DNA of 64,000 bases, taken from NCBI GenBank assembly GCA_017307855.1, contig JAFKGD010000001.1:372001-436000 (forward strand). Direction: 5' to 3'. The position numbers were made by a program, and so were the translations under genes. Shown piece after piece: positions 10,539 to 19,039 of this stretch. Source of the DNA: Burkholderiales bacterium (lineage in GTDB: Bacteria > Pseudomonadota > Gammaproteobacteria > Burkholderiales > Burkholderiaceae_C). How positions within the stretch are numbered: position 1 is the stretch's first letter; every line of letters begins with the position of its first letter. The notes below the pieces were generated by a model. That model made no database searches. It saw only the letters and a program-made list of their open reading frames with translations, and was not told where the DNA came from.

Positions 10539-12266
10539 TCAGGCCTTGTCGGCGCGCTCGCGGACGTAGCGGCCGGGCGCGGGCTCCAGGCCCTGGCCGG
10601 CGGCTCCGGCGGCATAGCGCTTGGGCGCGGCCACCTGCCGGCCGGCGTGGCCGCGCAGCCAGGCCGACCAGTCCGTCCACCAGCTGCCGGGCTTTTCGGT
10701 CGCGCCGGTCAGCCATTCGCCCAACGTGGACGGCAGTTGGCCGTCGTCGCGCACCCAGTGGCTGCGCTTGTTGGCGGCGGGCGGATTGATCACGCCGGCG
10801 ATGTGGCCCGAAGCCCCCATGACAAAACGCTTGGCGCCCGGCAGATGGCGCGTGGAGGCGTAGGCGCCGGTCACGGGCACGATGTGGTCTTCGCGCGAAC
10901 CGTAGATGTAGACGGGAATGTCGATGCGGCCCAGATCCACCGGCACGCCGCACACGCGCGCGTGGCCCGGCTTGACCAGGTTGTTCTCGAGATAGGTGTT
11001 GCGAAGGTACCAGGCGTACATGGGGCCCGGCAGGTTGGTGGAGTCGCTGTTCCAGTAGAGCAGGTCGAACGGCGGTGGCGTTTCGCCTTTGAGGTAGTTG
11101 CCGACGACGTAGTTCCAGACCAGATCGTTCGGCCGCAGGAAGCTGAAGGTGGCTGCCAGATCGTGCCCCGGCATCAGCCCGCCCTGGCCGAACTGCATCT
11201 CGCGCAGCTTGACGAAGGCTTCGTCGATGAAGACGTCGAGCACGCCGGTGTCGCTGAAATCGAGGAAGGTGGTGAGGAAGGTGGCGCTGGCCACGGGAAG
11301 CGCCGGCGCGGCGGCACGGCGGGCACGGGCCGTCTTGCTGTTCTTGGCGGCCTTCTCTGCCGGCTTGCCGGCGCCGGCCTCGGCCCGCGCCGCCAGCACG
11401 CCCAGCGCCGTGCCCAGGATGGTGCCGCCCACGCAGAAACCCAGCGCGTTGATCTGCGCGGCGCCGGTGAGGTCACGCACGGCATCGATGGCCTCGATGG
11501 CGCCCTTCTCCACGTAGTCGTCCCAGCCCACATGGGCCAGCGATGCATCGGGGTTGCGCCAGCTCACAACGAACGTGCGGTGGCCCTGTGCGACGGCGTA
11601 GCGGATCAGCGAGTTCTCGGGCTGCAGGTCGAGGATGTAGAACTTGTTGATGCACGGCGGCACCAGCAGGAACGGGCGCTCGTACACCCTGGACGTGAGC
11701 GGCTTGTATTCGAGCAGCTGGAACAGCTCGTTCTCGTACACCACTGCGCCTTCGGTGGTGGCCACGTTGCGGCCCACCTCGAACAGCGACTCGTCGGTCT
11801 GGCTCACGTGACCCTGGCGCAGATCGTGCAGCAGGTTGCGCACACCCTGGGCGATGCTCTCGCCCTGGCTCTGGATCGCCTTGAACTGGGCCTCGGCATT
11901 GAACGCCATGAAGTTGCTGGGGGCGGTGGCGGCGAGGTATTGGTCCACCGCGAAGCGGATGCGCGCGCGGGTCTTGTCGTCAGCCTGGACGGCGTCCACA
12001 AGGCCACTGAGCGCACGCGCATTGAGAAGGTAGGCGGCCGCCGCGTAAGCCGAGACGGGATTGCGGGCCCAGGAGTCGCCGGCGAAGCGACGGTCTTTCA
12101 CCTGCGGATTTCGCTGCAGGCCCTCGTTCCACAGCCGCGCACTTTCATCGACGTATTGCTGTCGGACCTGCTCGAGCTTGTCCTGCGAGAACGAGATCGG
12201 CGATGTGGCCCCGAAGCTGGCCTGGAATTGGCGGGCGAGGGTCGTCCAATCTGCTCCAGAATTCAT
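10539..12266 (-). CDS. phaC: Class I poly(3-hydroxyalkanoate) synthase
   Basis: 575 residues. It polymerises (R)-3-hydroxyacyl-CoA on the granule surface. The lipase-like box LGFCVGG carries the catalytic Cys278, the Asp is in SREDHIVP and the His in ASGHIAGV. Directly after the active-site helix there is a stretch of about 25-30 extra residues (near 294-325) rich in Lys, Ala and Arg that Cupriavidus PhaC lacks; a comparable insertion is known in Delftia acidovorans. First gene of phaCAB, with AGGAG upstream of the ATG at 12266. No phasin or phaR lies in the window. Confidence 0.95.
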   Translation of the reverse strand: MNSGADWTTLARQFQASFGATSPISFSQDKLEQVRQQYVDESARLWNEGLQRNPQVKDRRFAGDSWARNPVSAYAAAAYLLNARALSGLVDAVQADDKTRARIRFAVDQYLAATAPSNFMAFNAEAQFKAIQSQGESIAQGVRNLLHDLRQGHVSQTDESLFEVGRNVATTEGAVVYENELFQLLEYKPLTSRVYERPFLLVPPCINKFYILDLQPENSLIRYAVAQGHRTFVVSWRNPDASLAHVGWDDYVEKGAIEAIDAVRDLTGAAQINALGFCVGGTILGTALGVLAARAEAGAGKPAEKAAKNSKTARARRAAAPALPVASATFLTTFLDFSDTGVLDVFIDEAFVKLREMQFGQGGLMPGHDLAATFSFLRPNDLVWNYVVGNYLKGETPPPFDLLYWNSDSTNLPGPMYAWYLRNTYLENNLVKPGHARVCGVPVDLGRIDIPVYIYGSREDHIVPVTGAYASTRHLPGAKRFVMGASGHIAGVINPPAANKRSHWVRDDGQLPSTLGEWLTGATEKPGSWWTDWSAWLRGHAGRQVAAPKRYAAGAAGQGLEPAPGRYVRERADKA

Positions 12267-12391
12267 GCTGTCTCCTGCTGCTCCGGGTGGCTAGGGAAAA
12301 CCCCAGTATCCGGGATTTCATGGGCAGTCGCAATGCGCCATCCGGCGCATATCCCTGCCCTCGCAGCCGCCATCTTCCCACGATCTTCTGC

Positions 12392-12703
12392 ATGTATCTG
12401 ATCGCCATCGCCTGGCTGTACGTCGCGCTCATGATGAGCGTGGCTGAAGCCACCAACACGACGGGCACCGTGCTGGGTGCCATCGTCACCTTCGTACTCT
12501 ACGGGCTCCTGCCCGTTGCCCTGCTCATGTACATCCTGGGCACGCCCGGGCGCCGGCGGCGGCTCAAGGCCGCCGAGCAGCAGGAGCACGAAGCCGCAAT
12601 CGCTGCGCGCGCAGCGGCCGTCGCGACGCCGGTTTCAGACGAGCCAGACGAGCGCGGCGAAGCGCCCGCTGGCGCCGTCGCGCCGGTGCGAAAAGAACCG
12701 TGA
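12392..12703 (+). CDS. Small two-helix membrane protein of unknown function
   Basis: 103 residues beginning MYLIAIAWLYVALMM. Two hydrophobic segments (about 2-20 and 28-50, the second FVLYGLLPVALLMYILG) are followed by a basic patch GRRRRLK and a cytoplasmic Ala/Glu-rich tail. I do not recognise a characterised family. The reading frame stays open upstream to 12203, but that part overlaps phaC and has no membrane character, so the ATG at 12392 is the likely start. It converges with pgeF and overlaps its 3' end by 69 bp. Confidence 0.7.
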   Translation: MYLIAIAWLYVALMMSVAEATNTTGTVLGAIVTFVLYGLLPVALLMYILGTPGRRRRLKAAEQQEHEAAIAARAAAVATPVSDEPDERGEAPAGAVAPVRKEP

Positions 12704-13411
12704 GGGCCGGCGCACCGTGCACCAGTCGTCACTGCCGTCGTTACCCCACACACTGCTGACGCCGGCCACCGCCAACCGCTGACGCGCGAGCATAGGCAGA
12801 TCGGCAAGATATTTGCCGCCACCCAGCGTGGCGAAGGCCGCCGCCGCATGCGGATCGGCCGCGACGAAAACCTGGCGCACGTCCTCGCCCACCTCGAAAG
12901 CACGCGGGCCGATGCACGGGCCCAGCCAGGCAAGCGTGTTGCGCGCCACCTGATCGGGCGACTCACCCACCGCCTCGCCCAGAGCAGCCAGCGCGGCTTC
13001 GATCACGCCGCCGGCCAGCCCGCGCCAGCCCGCGTGCGCCGCGCCCACCGCACGTCCCGAGGCGTGCGCCAGCAGTACCGGCAGGCAGTCGGCCACCATC
13101 ACCGTGCAGGCCACGCCGCGCCGCGTGGTGACGCAGGCATCGGCCTCGGTGCCCTGGGGCGTGTCCACACCCAGCCGCGCCACGGCCACGCCGTGCACCT
13201 GCCGCAGGAACACGGGCCGCGCATCAATCTCGCTATTCACCTCGGCGCGGTTGGCCGCCACCGCAACCGGATCGTCACCCACGTGGTCGCCGAGATTGAG
13301 CCCCTGCCATGCGCCGCACGAACGCCCGCCCACGCGCGTGGTGCAAGCCGCGCGCACACCGGCGGGTGCCGGCCAGTCGGGCTGAAGCCAGCCGGACGAC
13401 AGGCCAACCAT
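12635..13411 (-). CDS. pgeF: Peptidoglycan editing factor PgeF / YfiH-family (laccase-domain) protein
   Basis: 258 residues. The family binds zinc through Cys and His residues, seen here in VMVADCLPVLLAH and VGAAHAGWRGLAGG; the C-terminal part has LGPCIGP. Members were called multicopper polyphenol oxidases but have been shown to act on purine nucleosides or to remove wrong amino acids from peptidoglycan precursors. The start is taken at ATG 13411, forming TGATG with the maiA stop; a GTG one codon earlier is also possible. Its end overlaps the convergent small membrane gene. Confidence 0.9.
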   Translation of the reverse strand: MVGLSSGWLQPDWPAPAGVRAACTTRVGGRSCGAWQGLNLGDHVGDDPVAVAANRAEVNSEIDARPVFLRQVHGVAVARLGVDTPQGTEADACVTTRRGVACTVMVADCLPVLLAHASGRAVGAAHAGWRGLAGGVIEAALAALGEAVGESPDQVARNTLAWLGPCIGPRAFEVGEDVRQVFVAADPHAAAAFATLGGGKYLADLPMLARQRLAVAGVSSVWGNDGSDDWCTVRRPSRFFSHRRDGASGRFAALVWLV

Positions 13412-14052
13412 CACGCCTCGGCGTCGGGGCAGGCCGAAGGCTGCGCCTTCTGGAACGCCGGCAGCTGCATGCAGGCATCGAACACGGTCATCGTGCGGTC
13501 CAGCCCGCTCAGGTCGACGTTGAAACGCTGGCCGTTGAAGATCTGCGGCACCAGGCAGCAGTCGGCCAGCGTGGGCGTATCGCCATGGCAGAAGCGCCCG
13601 GCCGGCCCCTGCGCCAGTTGGCGCTCGAAGGCCAGCAGGCCCTCGCGCACCCAGTGCCGGTACCAGGTGTTCTTGGCCTCTTCATCCACCTTCATCTGAC
13701 GCACGAGGTACTTGAGCACGCGCAGGTTGTTGATCGGATGGATGTCGCACGAGATCACCTGCGACAGCGCCCGCACGCGAGCGCGTGCCAGCGCATCGCG
13801 CGGCACCAGCGGCACGGCCGGATGCACTTCGTCCACGTACTCGATGATGGCCATCGATTGCGACAGGCGCTCGCCGGTGTCCAGCTCCAGCGTCGGCACC
13901 AGCGCTTCGGCCGAGACGGCCGCATACGGCTCCTTGAGGTGATCGCCGCGCGCGATGTGCACCGGCACGTACTCGTAGGCCAGGCCCTTGAGCTCCAGCG
14001 CGATGCGCACGCGGAACGACGCCGAGGAACGGAAGTAGTTGTAGAGCTTCAT
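13411..14052 (-). CDS. maiA: Maleylacetoacetate isomerase / zeta-class glutathione S-transferase
   Basis: 213 residues. An N-terminal thioredoxin-like domain begins KLYNYFRSSASFRVRIAL, which is the zeta-class motif with active-site Ser; the family's usual Cys is replaced by Ala here. The C-terminal helical domain contains DIHPINNLRVL. The family isomerises maleylacetoacetate to fumarylacetoacetate (tyrosine breakdown) or maleylpyruvate to fumarylpyruvate (gentisate breakdown) with glutathione. It is coupled to pgeF by TGATG. A gentisate dioxygenase and a fumarylpyruvate-hydrolase-like gene lie 12 kb away without an isomerase beside them, so it could serve that pathway; this is inference. Confidence 0.88.
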   Translation of the reverse strand: MKLYNYFRSSASFRVRIALELKGLAYEYVPVHIARGDHLKEPYAAVSAEALVPTLELDTGERLSQSMAIIEYVDEVHPAVPLVPRDALARARVRALSQVISCDIHPINNLRVLKYLVRQMKVDEEAKNTWYRHWVREGLLAFERQLAQGPAGRFCHGDTPTLADCCLVPQIFNGQRFNVDLSGLDRTMTVFDACMQLPAFQKAQPSACPDAEA

Positions 14053-14120
14053 GGGTGACGAGCATAGCGGCAGCCCTTGCGCGACCGCATCCGATCACAC
14101 CCTTGGAGGCGGCTCGATGC

Positions 14121-14137
14121 GTTTCGCCGTGCGAAAC
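14121..14137. promoter_or_regulatory. Inverted repeat, candidate IclR-type operator before the Bug/amidohydrolase operon
   Basis: Perfect inverted repeat GTTTCGC-cgt-GCGAAAC with 7-bp arms and a 3-base centre, about 83 bp upstream of the first gene of the operon. A short palindrome of this size is consistent with IclR-family sites, and an IclR gene lies at the end of this block. The link is inference. Confidence 0.45.
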
Positions 14138-14219
14138 AACGGCTCACCTGCCTTGTTGCGCCCGGCAGGCATTACTAAGGTGCACACGGTTCGTGCGTCA
14201 CGAAGACAAAGGAGACACC

Positions 14220-15212
14220 ATGAGAACCGTCCACCGCGCCCACCCGGGCCGCCGCCCGCTGCTCGCCCTGGCCTTCGGCCTCGCCGCGCTGGCCGCCCCA
14301 GCCTCATCGCACGCGCAGGCTTGGCCGGCCAAGCCGGTCACCGTCGTCGTGCCGTTCCCGGCCGGAGGCTCCACCGACATCCTGGCGCGCCTGCTCGCCA
14401 AGCGGCTGGGCGACAGCCTGGGCCAGAACTTCGTAGTGGACAACCGCGCCGGCGCCAACGGCAACCTCGGCGCCGCGGCCGTCGCCAATGCCGCGCCGGA
14501 CGGCTACACCCTGCTCTTCACGACCACCGGGCCGCTGGTCTTCAACAAGTTCATCTACAAGACCACGCCGTTCGATCCGCAGCGCGACTTCACGCCTATC
14601 GTGAAAGCGGCCGAGGTGCCGCTGCTGGTCGCGGCGCACCCGTCGCTGCCCGCGACCACGCTGCAGGAACTGGTGGCCTACGCCAAGGCCAACCCCGGCA
14701 AGGTCAATTACTCCACTGCGGGCAACGGCTCGATGGGCCACCTCACGGCCGAACTGCTGCAGCGGCGCACTGGCGCGAAGCTGACCCACGTGCCCTACAA
14801 GGGTTCGGCCCCGGCACTCAACGATCTGGTCTCGGGCGTCGTGACCGTGAGCTTCGACCTGGCGCCCACCTATGCGCAGTACGTACAGGGTGGCAAGGTG
14901 CGCGCGCTGGCCGTGACCACGTTGCAGCGCACGCCGCTGATGCCCGAGACGCCGACGCTGGCCGAGCAGGGTCTCAAGGACTTCGAGGCCACGGGCTGGA
15001 ATGCCTTCGTGGGCCCGGCCCGCCTGCCCGCCGACGTGGTGCAGAAGGTGAACACCATCGTCAACCAGTTCGTCGCCAGCGCCGAAGGCAAGGAGGCGCT
15101 GCGCAACCTGGGCATGCAGCCCGCCGGCGGATCGCCGCAGCAACTGCGCGACTACATCCAGGCGCAAACCGCGACCTGGCAGCCCGTCGCCACCTCCGTT
15201 TCCATCGACTGA
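14220..15212 (+). CDS. Bug-family (TctC-like) tripartite tricarboxylate transporter substrate-binding protein
   Basis: 330 residues. A Sec signal peptide (to about residue 33, ending SSHAQA) precedes the mature protein, which starts AWPAKPVTVVVPFPAGGSTD, the family hallmark; VDNRAGANGNLG and HVPYKGSAPA are further family motifs. A periplasmic binder of a small carboxylate. AAAGGAG lies 6 bases before the ATG at 14220. No TctA/TctB permease is adjacent, which is usual for Bug proteins. It is the first gene of an operon with two amidohydrolases, so the ligand is probably a cyclic or aromatic carboxylate. Confidence 0.93.
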   Translation: MRTVHRAHPGRRPLLALAFGLAALAAPASSHAQAWPAKPVTVVVPFPAGGSTDILARLLAKRLGDSLGQNFVVDNRAGANGNLGAAAVANAAPDGYTLLFTTTGPLVFNKFIYKTTPFDPQRDFTPIVKAAEVPLLVAAHPSLPATTLQELVAYAKANPGKVNYSTAGNGSMGHLTAELLQRRTGAKLTHVPYKGSAPALNDLVSGVVTVSFDLAPTYAQYVQGGKVRALAVTTLQRTPLMPETPTLAEQGLKDFEATGWNAFVGPARLPADVVQKVNTIVNQFVASAEGKEALRNLGMQPAGGSPQQLRDYIQAQTATWQPVATSVSID

Positions 15213-15221
15213 CCCCTGCAG

Positions 15222-16082
15222 ATGACCCGGCCCGCATCCCTCGACCGCCCCCTCCGCGTGGACTGCCACGCCCATGTGTACGACCTCTCGCGCTATCCGT
15301 TCCACGGTACGCGCGGCTTCGACGCCAGCGACAACGAAGTCGGCACGGCTGAGCAGTTCGCCTGCGTGCTCGACGCGCACGGCTTCACCCACGGCCTGCT
15401 GATCAATCCGCTGGGCGGCTATGGCACCGACAACCGCTGCCTGCTCGAAGTGCTCGAACGCCACAAGGGCCGCTTCAAGGGCGTGGCCGTGGTCGCGCAC
15501 GGCACGCCTGAGGCCGACTTCGAACGCATGTCGGCCGCGGGCGTGGTCGGGCTGCGCTTCAACCTCAACTTCCCGGCCAGCCCGGCGCTCGATGCCGAGG
15601 GCGCCGATCGCACGCTGGCGCTGGCGCGCGAGCAGGGCTGGTTCGCCCAGGTCCACTACGAAGGCGAGACCTTCCTGCGCGCGCTGCCGCTGCTCGAGCG
15701 CTCGGGCCTGCCCATCGTGGTGGACCATTGCGGCCGCCCCGATGCGAAGGCCGGCGTGGACCAGCCGGCCTTCCGTGCGCTGCTCGACCTCGGCCGCAGC
15801 GGCCGCGCCGTGGTCAAGCTGTCGGGCGCATTCCGCTTCGGCGGCGAGTTCCCCTACACGGCTGCCGACACGTATGCGCAGGCCCTGATCGAAGCGTTCG
15901 GCATCGACCGCTGCGTGTGGGGTTCCGACTGGCCCTACCTGCGCGCGCGCCACCGTGTCGACCACGCCACGCTGCTGGCCGCGCTGCACCGCTGGCTGCC
16001 CGATGCCGCCGACCGCCAGAAGGTGCTGGGCGACAACCCGGCGCGCATCTTCGGCTTCAAGCCGCTGGCCACCACGGCCTGA
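15222..16082 (+). CDS. Amidohydrolase family 2 protein, lactonase-like (LigI/PDC lactonase type)
   Basis: 286 residues, TIM-barrel metal-dependent hydrolase. Motifs: VDCHAHVYD near the N-terminus (metal-site HxH), VDHCGRPDAK in the middle and GSDWPYLRARH toward the end, the pattern of 2-pyrone-4,6-dicarboxylate lactonase and related enzymes. It should hydrolyse a lactone or decarboxylate a cyclic acid in the cytoplasm. It follows the Bug gene by 9 bp. The second amidohydrolase of this operon (17089-17922) keeps the same three motifs, so the two are paralogues. The substrate is not known. Confidence 0.88.
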   Translation: MTRPASLDRPLRVDCHAHVYDLSRYPFHGTRGFDASDNEVGTAEQFACVLDAHGFTHGLLINPLGGYGTDNRCLLEVLERHKGRFKGVAVVAHGTPEADFERMSAAGVVGLRFNLNFPASPALDAEGADRTLALAREQGWFAQVHYEGETFLRALPLLERSGLPIVVDHCGRPDAKAGVDQPAFRALLDLGRSGRAVVKLSGAFRFGGEFPYTAADTYAQALIEAFGIDRCVWGSDWPYLRARHRVDHATLLAALHRWLPDAADRQKVLGDNPARIFGFKPLATTA

Positions 16083-16120
16083 GCGGCAGCACCCTCTCTC
16101 GAAAACCACAAGGAGACTTC

Positions 16121-17092
16121 ATGACATACATCCGACGCCGCGCCCTGCTGGGCGCCGCCGCTGCCACCGCCGGCACGCTGATCGCACGGCCCGCACTCGC
16201 GCAGGGCGACGCATTCCCGAGCCGTCCGGTGCGGGTCATCGTGCCCTACGCGGCCGGTGGCGCCGACAGCTACATCCGCCCGCTGCAGGCCACGCTGGAG
16301 AAGAAGCACGGCATCGTGCTGGTGATCGAATCGGTGGTGGGCGCCGGCGGCACCGTGGGTGCCAACCGCGTCAAGCGCGCACCGGCCGACGGCTACACGC
16401 TGCTGTTCTGCGGCTCCGGCGCGCTCACCATCGCGCCCAAGCTGCAGGGCGACAAGCTCTCGCCGGCCGACTTCGTGCCGGTGATGAACCTGGCCACCAT
16501 TCCCTATGTGGTGGCCACGCGGAAGACCTCCAGCATCCGCAGCGGCAAGGACTTCATCGACTACATCAAGCGCAATCCGGGCAAGCTCGACTACGGATCG
16601 CCCGGCACCGGCGCCGCGCCGCACCTCGGCATGGAAGCTCTGGCCGCGAGCCTGGGCACCAGCGTGACCCACGTGCCCTACAGCGGCATCGCCACGGCGG
16701 TGCAATCCATCCTCGGCGGCCACATCGAAGCGGTGATCGGCGCGCCCAGCGCCGTGATGCCCCAGGTGCGCGCGGGCCAGCTGTGGCCCATCGGCGTGAC
16801 CAGTCGCCAGCGCGTGCCGCTGATGCCCGACCTGCCCACACTGGCCGAGGCCGGCGCGCCGGTCGAGGTGACGACGCATTTCGGCTTCCTGGCGCCGCAG
16901 GGCACGCCCGCCGCGGTGGTCGAGAAGCTGGCCGCGGCGTTCACCGATGCCGCGCGCGATCCCGCCTTCCTGGCCTCGATGGAAGGCATGCAGACGCCGG
17001 TGGACGTGAAGCCGGGCGCCGAGTTCGCGAAGGCCCTGGTGGCGGAGTCAGCCGCGTTCGATCCCGTGATCGCCAAGCTGCCGCGCCAATGA
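16121..17092 (+). CDS. Bug-family tripartite tricarboxylate transporter substrate-binding protein
   Basis: 323 residues. The N-terminus has a twin-arginine-like start (YIRRRALLGAAAA) and a hydrophobic stretch ending ARPALAQG; the mature start FPSRPVRVIVPYAAGGAD, the GAGGTVGANRVKRAPADGY stretch and THVPYSGIAT identify the family. AAGGAG lies 6 bases before the ATG at 16121. It overlaps the second amidohydrolase as ATGA. Its sequence is clearly different from the Bug protein at 14220, so the two likely bind related but distinct ligands. Confidence 0.92.
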   Translation: MTYIRRRALLGAAAATAGTLIARPALAQGDAFPSRPVRVIVPYAAGGADSYIRPLQATLEKKHGIVLVIESVVGAGGTVGANRVKRAPADGYTLLFCGSGALTIAPKLQGDKLSPADFVPVMNLATIPYVVATRKTSSIRSGKDFIDYIKRNPGKLDYGSPGTGAAPHLGMEALAASLGTSVTHVPYSGIATAVQSILGGHIEAVIGAPSAVMPQVRAGQLWPIGVTSRQRVPLMPDLPTLAEAGAPVEVTTHFGFLAPQGTPAAVVEKLAAAFTDAARDPAFLASMEGMQTPVDVKPGAEFAKALVAESAAFDPVIAKLPRQ

Positions 17093-17922
17093 CGGCCGGG
17101 ATGTCCGCTCCGATGGCCGTCGGCGTCGAGGCCCCGCTGGTCGACGTGCACGCGCACGTCTACACGCGCGACATGCCGCTCAAGGGCACGGCCTGGCACG
17201 CGCCCACCGCAGACGCCACCATCGAGCGCTACCTGGCGACACTCGACGCACACGGTGTGGTGTTCGGCGTGCTGGCCGCAGCCAGCATCTACGGCGACTA
17301 CAACGACTACCAGGTCGAGGCCGTGCGGCGCCACAAGCGCCTGCGCGCCACCATCATTGCCCACCCCGGCATGGACCGCCGCACGCTCGAGCAGATGAAG
17401 ACCGACGGCGTGGTAGGCATCCGGCTGCAGTGGCGCAACGTGGCCGATGTCCCCGACCTCACGTCGCCCGAATGGCGCCTGCTGCTGCGCCGCGTGGCCG
17501 ATCTCGACTGGCACGTGCACATCCATGACGATGCTCCACGCCTTCCCGCACCGCTGGCCGCGTTGCGGCAGGCCGGCGTGAAGATCGTGGTGGACCACCT
17601 GGGCCGGCCCGATCCGGCGAAGGGATTCGATTGCGAAGGATTCCAGTCCATCCTGCGCTCGGTGGAACAGGGCCGCACCTGGGTCAAGCTGTCGGCGGGC
17701 TTTCGCCAGCCCTCGCCCGACCGGGCCCGTGAGTGCGCGCGCGAACTGCTGCGCCACGTGGGCACCGACCGGCTGATGTGGGGCAGCGACTGGCCGTTCG
17801 CCGCCTTCGAATCCACCATGACCTACCAGCGCGCGATCGACGACCTGGCCGACTGGGTGCCCGACGCCGCCAGCCGCCGCCGCATCGCGGGCGAAACCGC
17901 ACTGAGGTTCTATTTCACATGA
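17089..17922 (+). CDS. Amidohydrolase family 2 protein (second paralogue)
   Basis: 277 residues. VDVHAHVYTRDMPLKG at the N-terminus, VDHLGRPDPAKG in the middle and WGSDWPFAAFE near the end parallel the enzyme at 15222, with HVHIHDDA as an additional metal-region segment. A metal-dependent hydrolase or decarboxylase on a cyclic acid is expected. The reading frame is open far upstream, but the ATG at 17089 gives an ATGA overlap with the preceding Bug gene and starts the domain properly. It also ends in an ATGA overlap with the next gene. Confidence 0.88.
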   Translation: MTAGMSAPMAVGVEAPLVDVHAHVYTRDMPLKGTAWHAPTADATIERYLATLDAHGVVFGVLAAASIYGDYNDYQVEAVRRHKRLRATIIAHPGMDRRTLEQMKTDGVVGIRLQWRNVADVPDLTSPEWRLLLRRVADLDWHVHIHDDAPRLPAPLAALRQAGVKIVVDHLGRPDPAKGFDCEGFQSILRSVEQGRTWVKLSAGFRQPSPDRARECARELLRHVGTDRLMWGSDWPFAAFESTMTYQRAIDDLADWVPDAASRRRIAGETALRFYFT

Positions 17923-18368
17923 CTGCACCGGACACCATGCACATCGCGCGCATCGAAACCGAGATCGGGCGGCTCAATATCGACTACTGGTACGACGTCG
18001 ACCGCCACGAGGGGCGGAGCGCGCACGAGTTCTACACCGAGGACGGGGTTTTCACCACCAGCATCCGCAGCCGCACCGGCCGCGACGCCATCGCCGCCTT
18101 CTACCGGGGACGGCAGGACGGCCGCGTACGAACCGCGCGACACGTGATCGCCAACCTGCGCGTGCAGGTGCACGACGCCGGCCATGCGAGCGCCGACTGG
18201 ATCCTGCTGCTCTATGCGGCCGACGGCGCGCCGGTGCTGCCTTCCGAGTCGGCGATCATGATCGCCGACGTCCACGATGTGTGCGTGCGCGGCGAGGACG
18301 ACCGCTGGCGCTATGCCTCGCGCACCATCGTGCCTGTTTTCAAGAGTTCCACACCGACCACCGGATGA
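17919..18368 (+). CDS. SnoaL-like / NTF2-fold protein
   Basis: 149 residues with the pattern of the NTF2-like superfamily: an N-terminal helix (IETEIGRLNIDYWYDVDRH), the EFYTEDGVF segment, GRDAIAAFYRGR, RHVIANLRVQV and a C-terminal RYASRTIVPVF strand. Members include small-subunit-like proteins of ring-hydroxylating oxygenases, isomerases and cyclases. It is tied on both sides by ATGA overlaps, so it belongs to the same catabolic step set. The reaction cannot be assigned from sequence. Confidence 0.75.
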   Translation: MTAPDTMHIARIETEIGRLNIDYWYDVDRHEGRSAHEFYTEDGVFTTSIRSRTGRDAIAAFYRGRQDGRVRTARHVIANLRVQVHDAGHASADWILLLYAADGAPVLPSESAIMIADVHDVCVRGEDDRWRYASRTIVPVFKSSTPTTG

Positions 18369-19003
18369 CCCGCCCTGTGTTCCACGACCTGCGCAACGCG
18401 CCCGCCTTCAAGCGCTCCATCTTCAACGCCATCGTCGCGCCGCGGCCCATCGGCTGGATCAGCTCGATGAGCGCCGCCGGCCAGTGCAACCTGGCGCCGT
18501 TCTCGCACTTCAACATGGTCTCGACCGCGCCGCCGGTGCTCATGTTCTCGTGCAACACCCCGGCCGACCGGCCCGAGAAGGACACCATCGCCAACATCCG
18601 CGAAACGGGCGAGTTCGTCTACAACCTCGTGAGCCGAGACCTCACCGAGGCCATGAACACCACGTCGGCTGCCTTGCCGCGCGGTACCGACGAGTTCCAG
18701 GCCGCCGGGCTGGCCAAGGCCAGTTGCGAGATCGTGCGGGTGCCGCGCGTGGCGGCATCGCCGGCCTCGATGGAATGCCGGCTGCTGCGCTTCGTCGAGA
18801 TCGCGCCCGAGTTACCGGGCGAGACGGCGAGCATCGTGGTGTTCGGCCGCATCGTCGGCCTGCACACGGCCGAAGGCTTCATCGATGCCAACGGCCGCTT
18901 CGACACCGCGCGCGCGCGACCGATGACGCGCCTGGGTGGCAACCAGTACGCCGAGGCCGGCCCGATCTTCGAGCTGGCCGCCCCCTTCACCAAACGCGAC
19001 TGA
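18365..19003 (+). CDS. Flavin reductase-like FMN-binding protein
   Basis: 212 residues. It begins with IVAPRPIGWISSM and continues with NLAPFSHFNMVSTAPPVLMFSC, ETGEFVYNLVS and FGRIVGLH, the pattern of the flavin reductase (split-barrel, DIM6/NTAB) family. Such proteins reduce FMN or act as flavin-dependent enzymes with small substrates. ATGA overlap with the SnoaL-like gene. It could supply reduced flavin, but no flavin-dependent monooxygenase is adjacent, so it may act directly on the substrate. Confidence 0.85.
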   Translation: MTRPVFHDLRNAPAFKRSIFNAIVAPRPIGWISSMSAAGQCNLAPFSHFNMVSTAPPVLMFSCNTPADRPEKDTIANIRETGEFVYNLVSRDLTEAMNTTSAALPRGTDEFQAAGLAKASCEIVRVPRVAASPASMECRLLRFVEIAPELPGETASIVVFGRIVGLHTAEGFIDANGRFDTARARPMTRLGGNQYAEAGPIFELAAPFTKRD

Positions 19004-19039
19004 CGCGAAAGCGCCGACGCACCCGTCACACACCACGCC

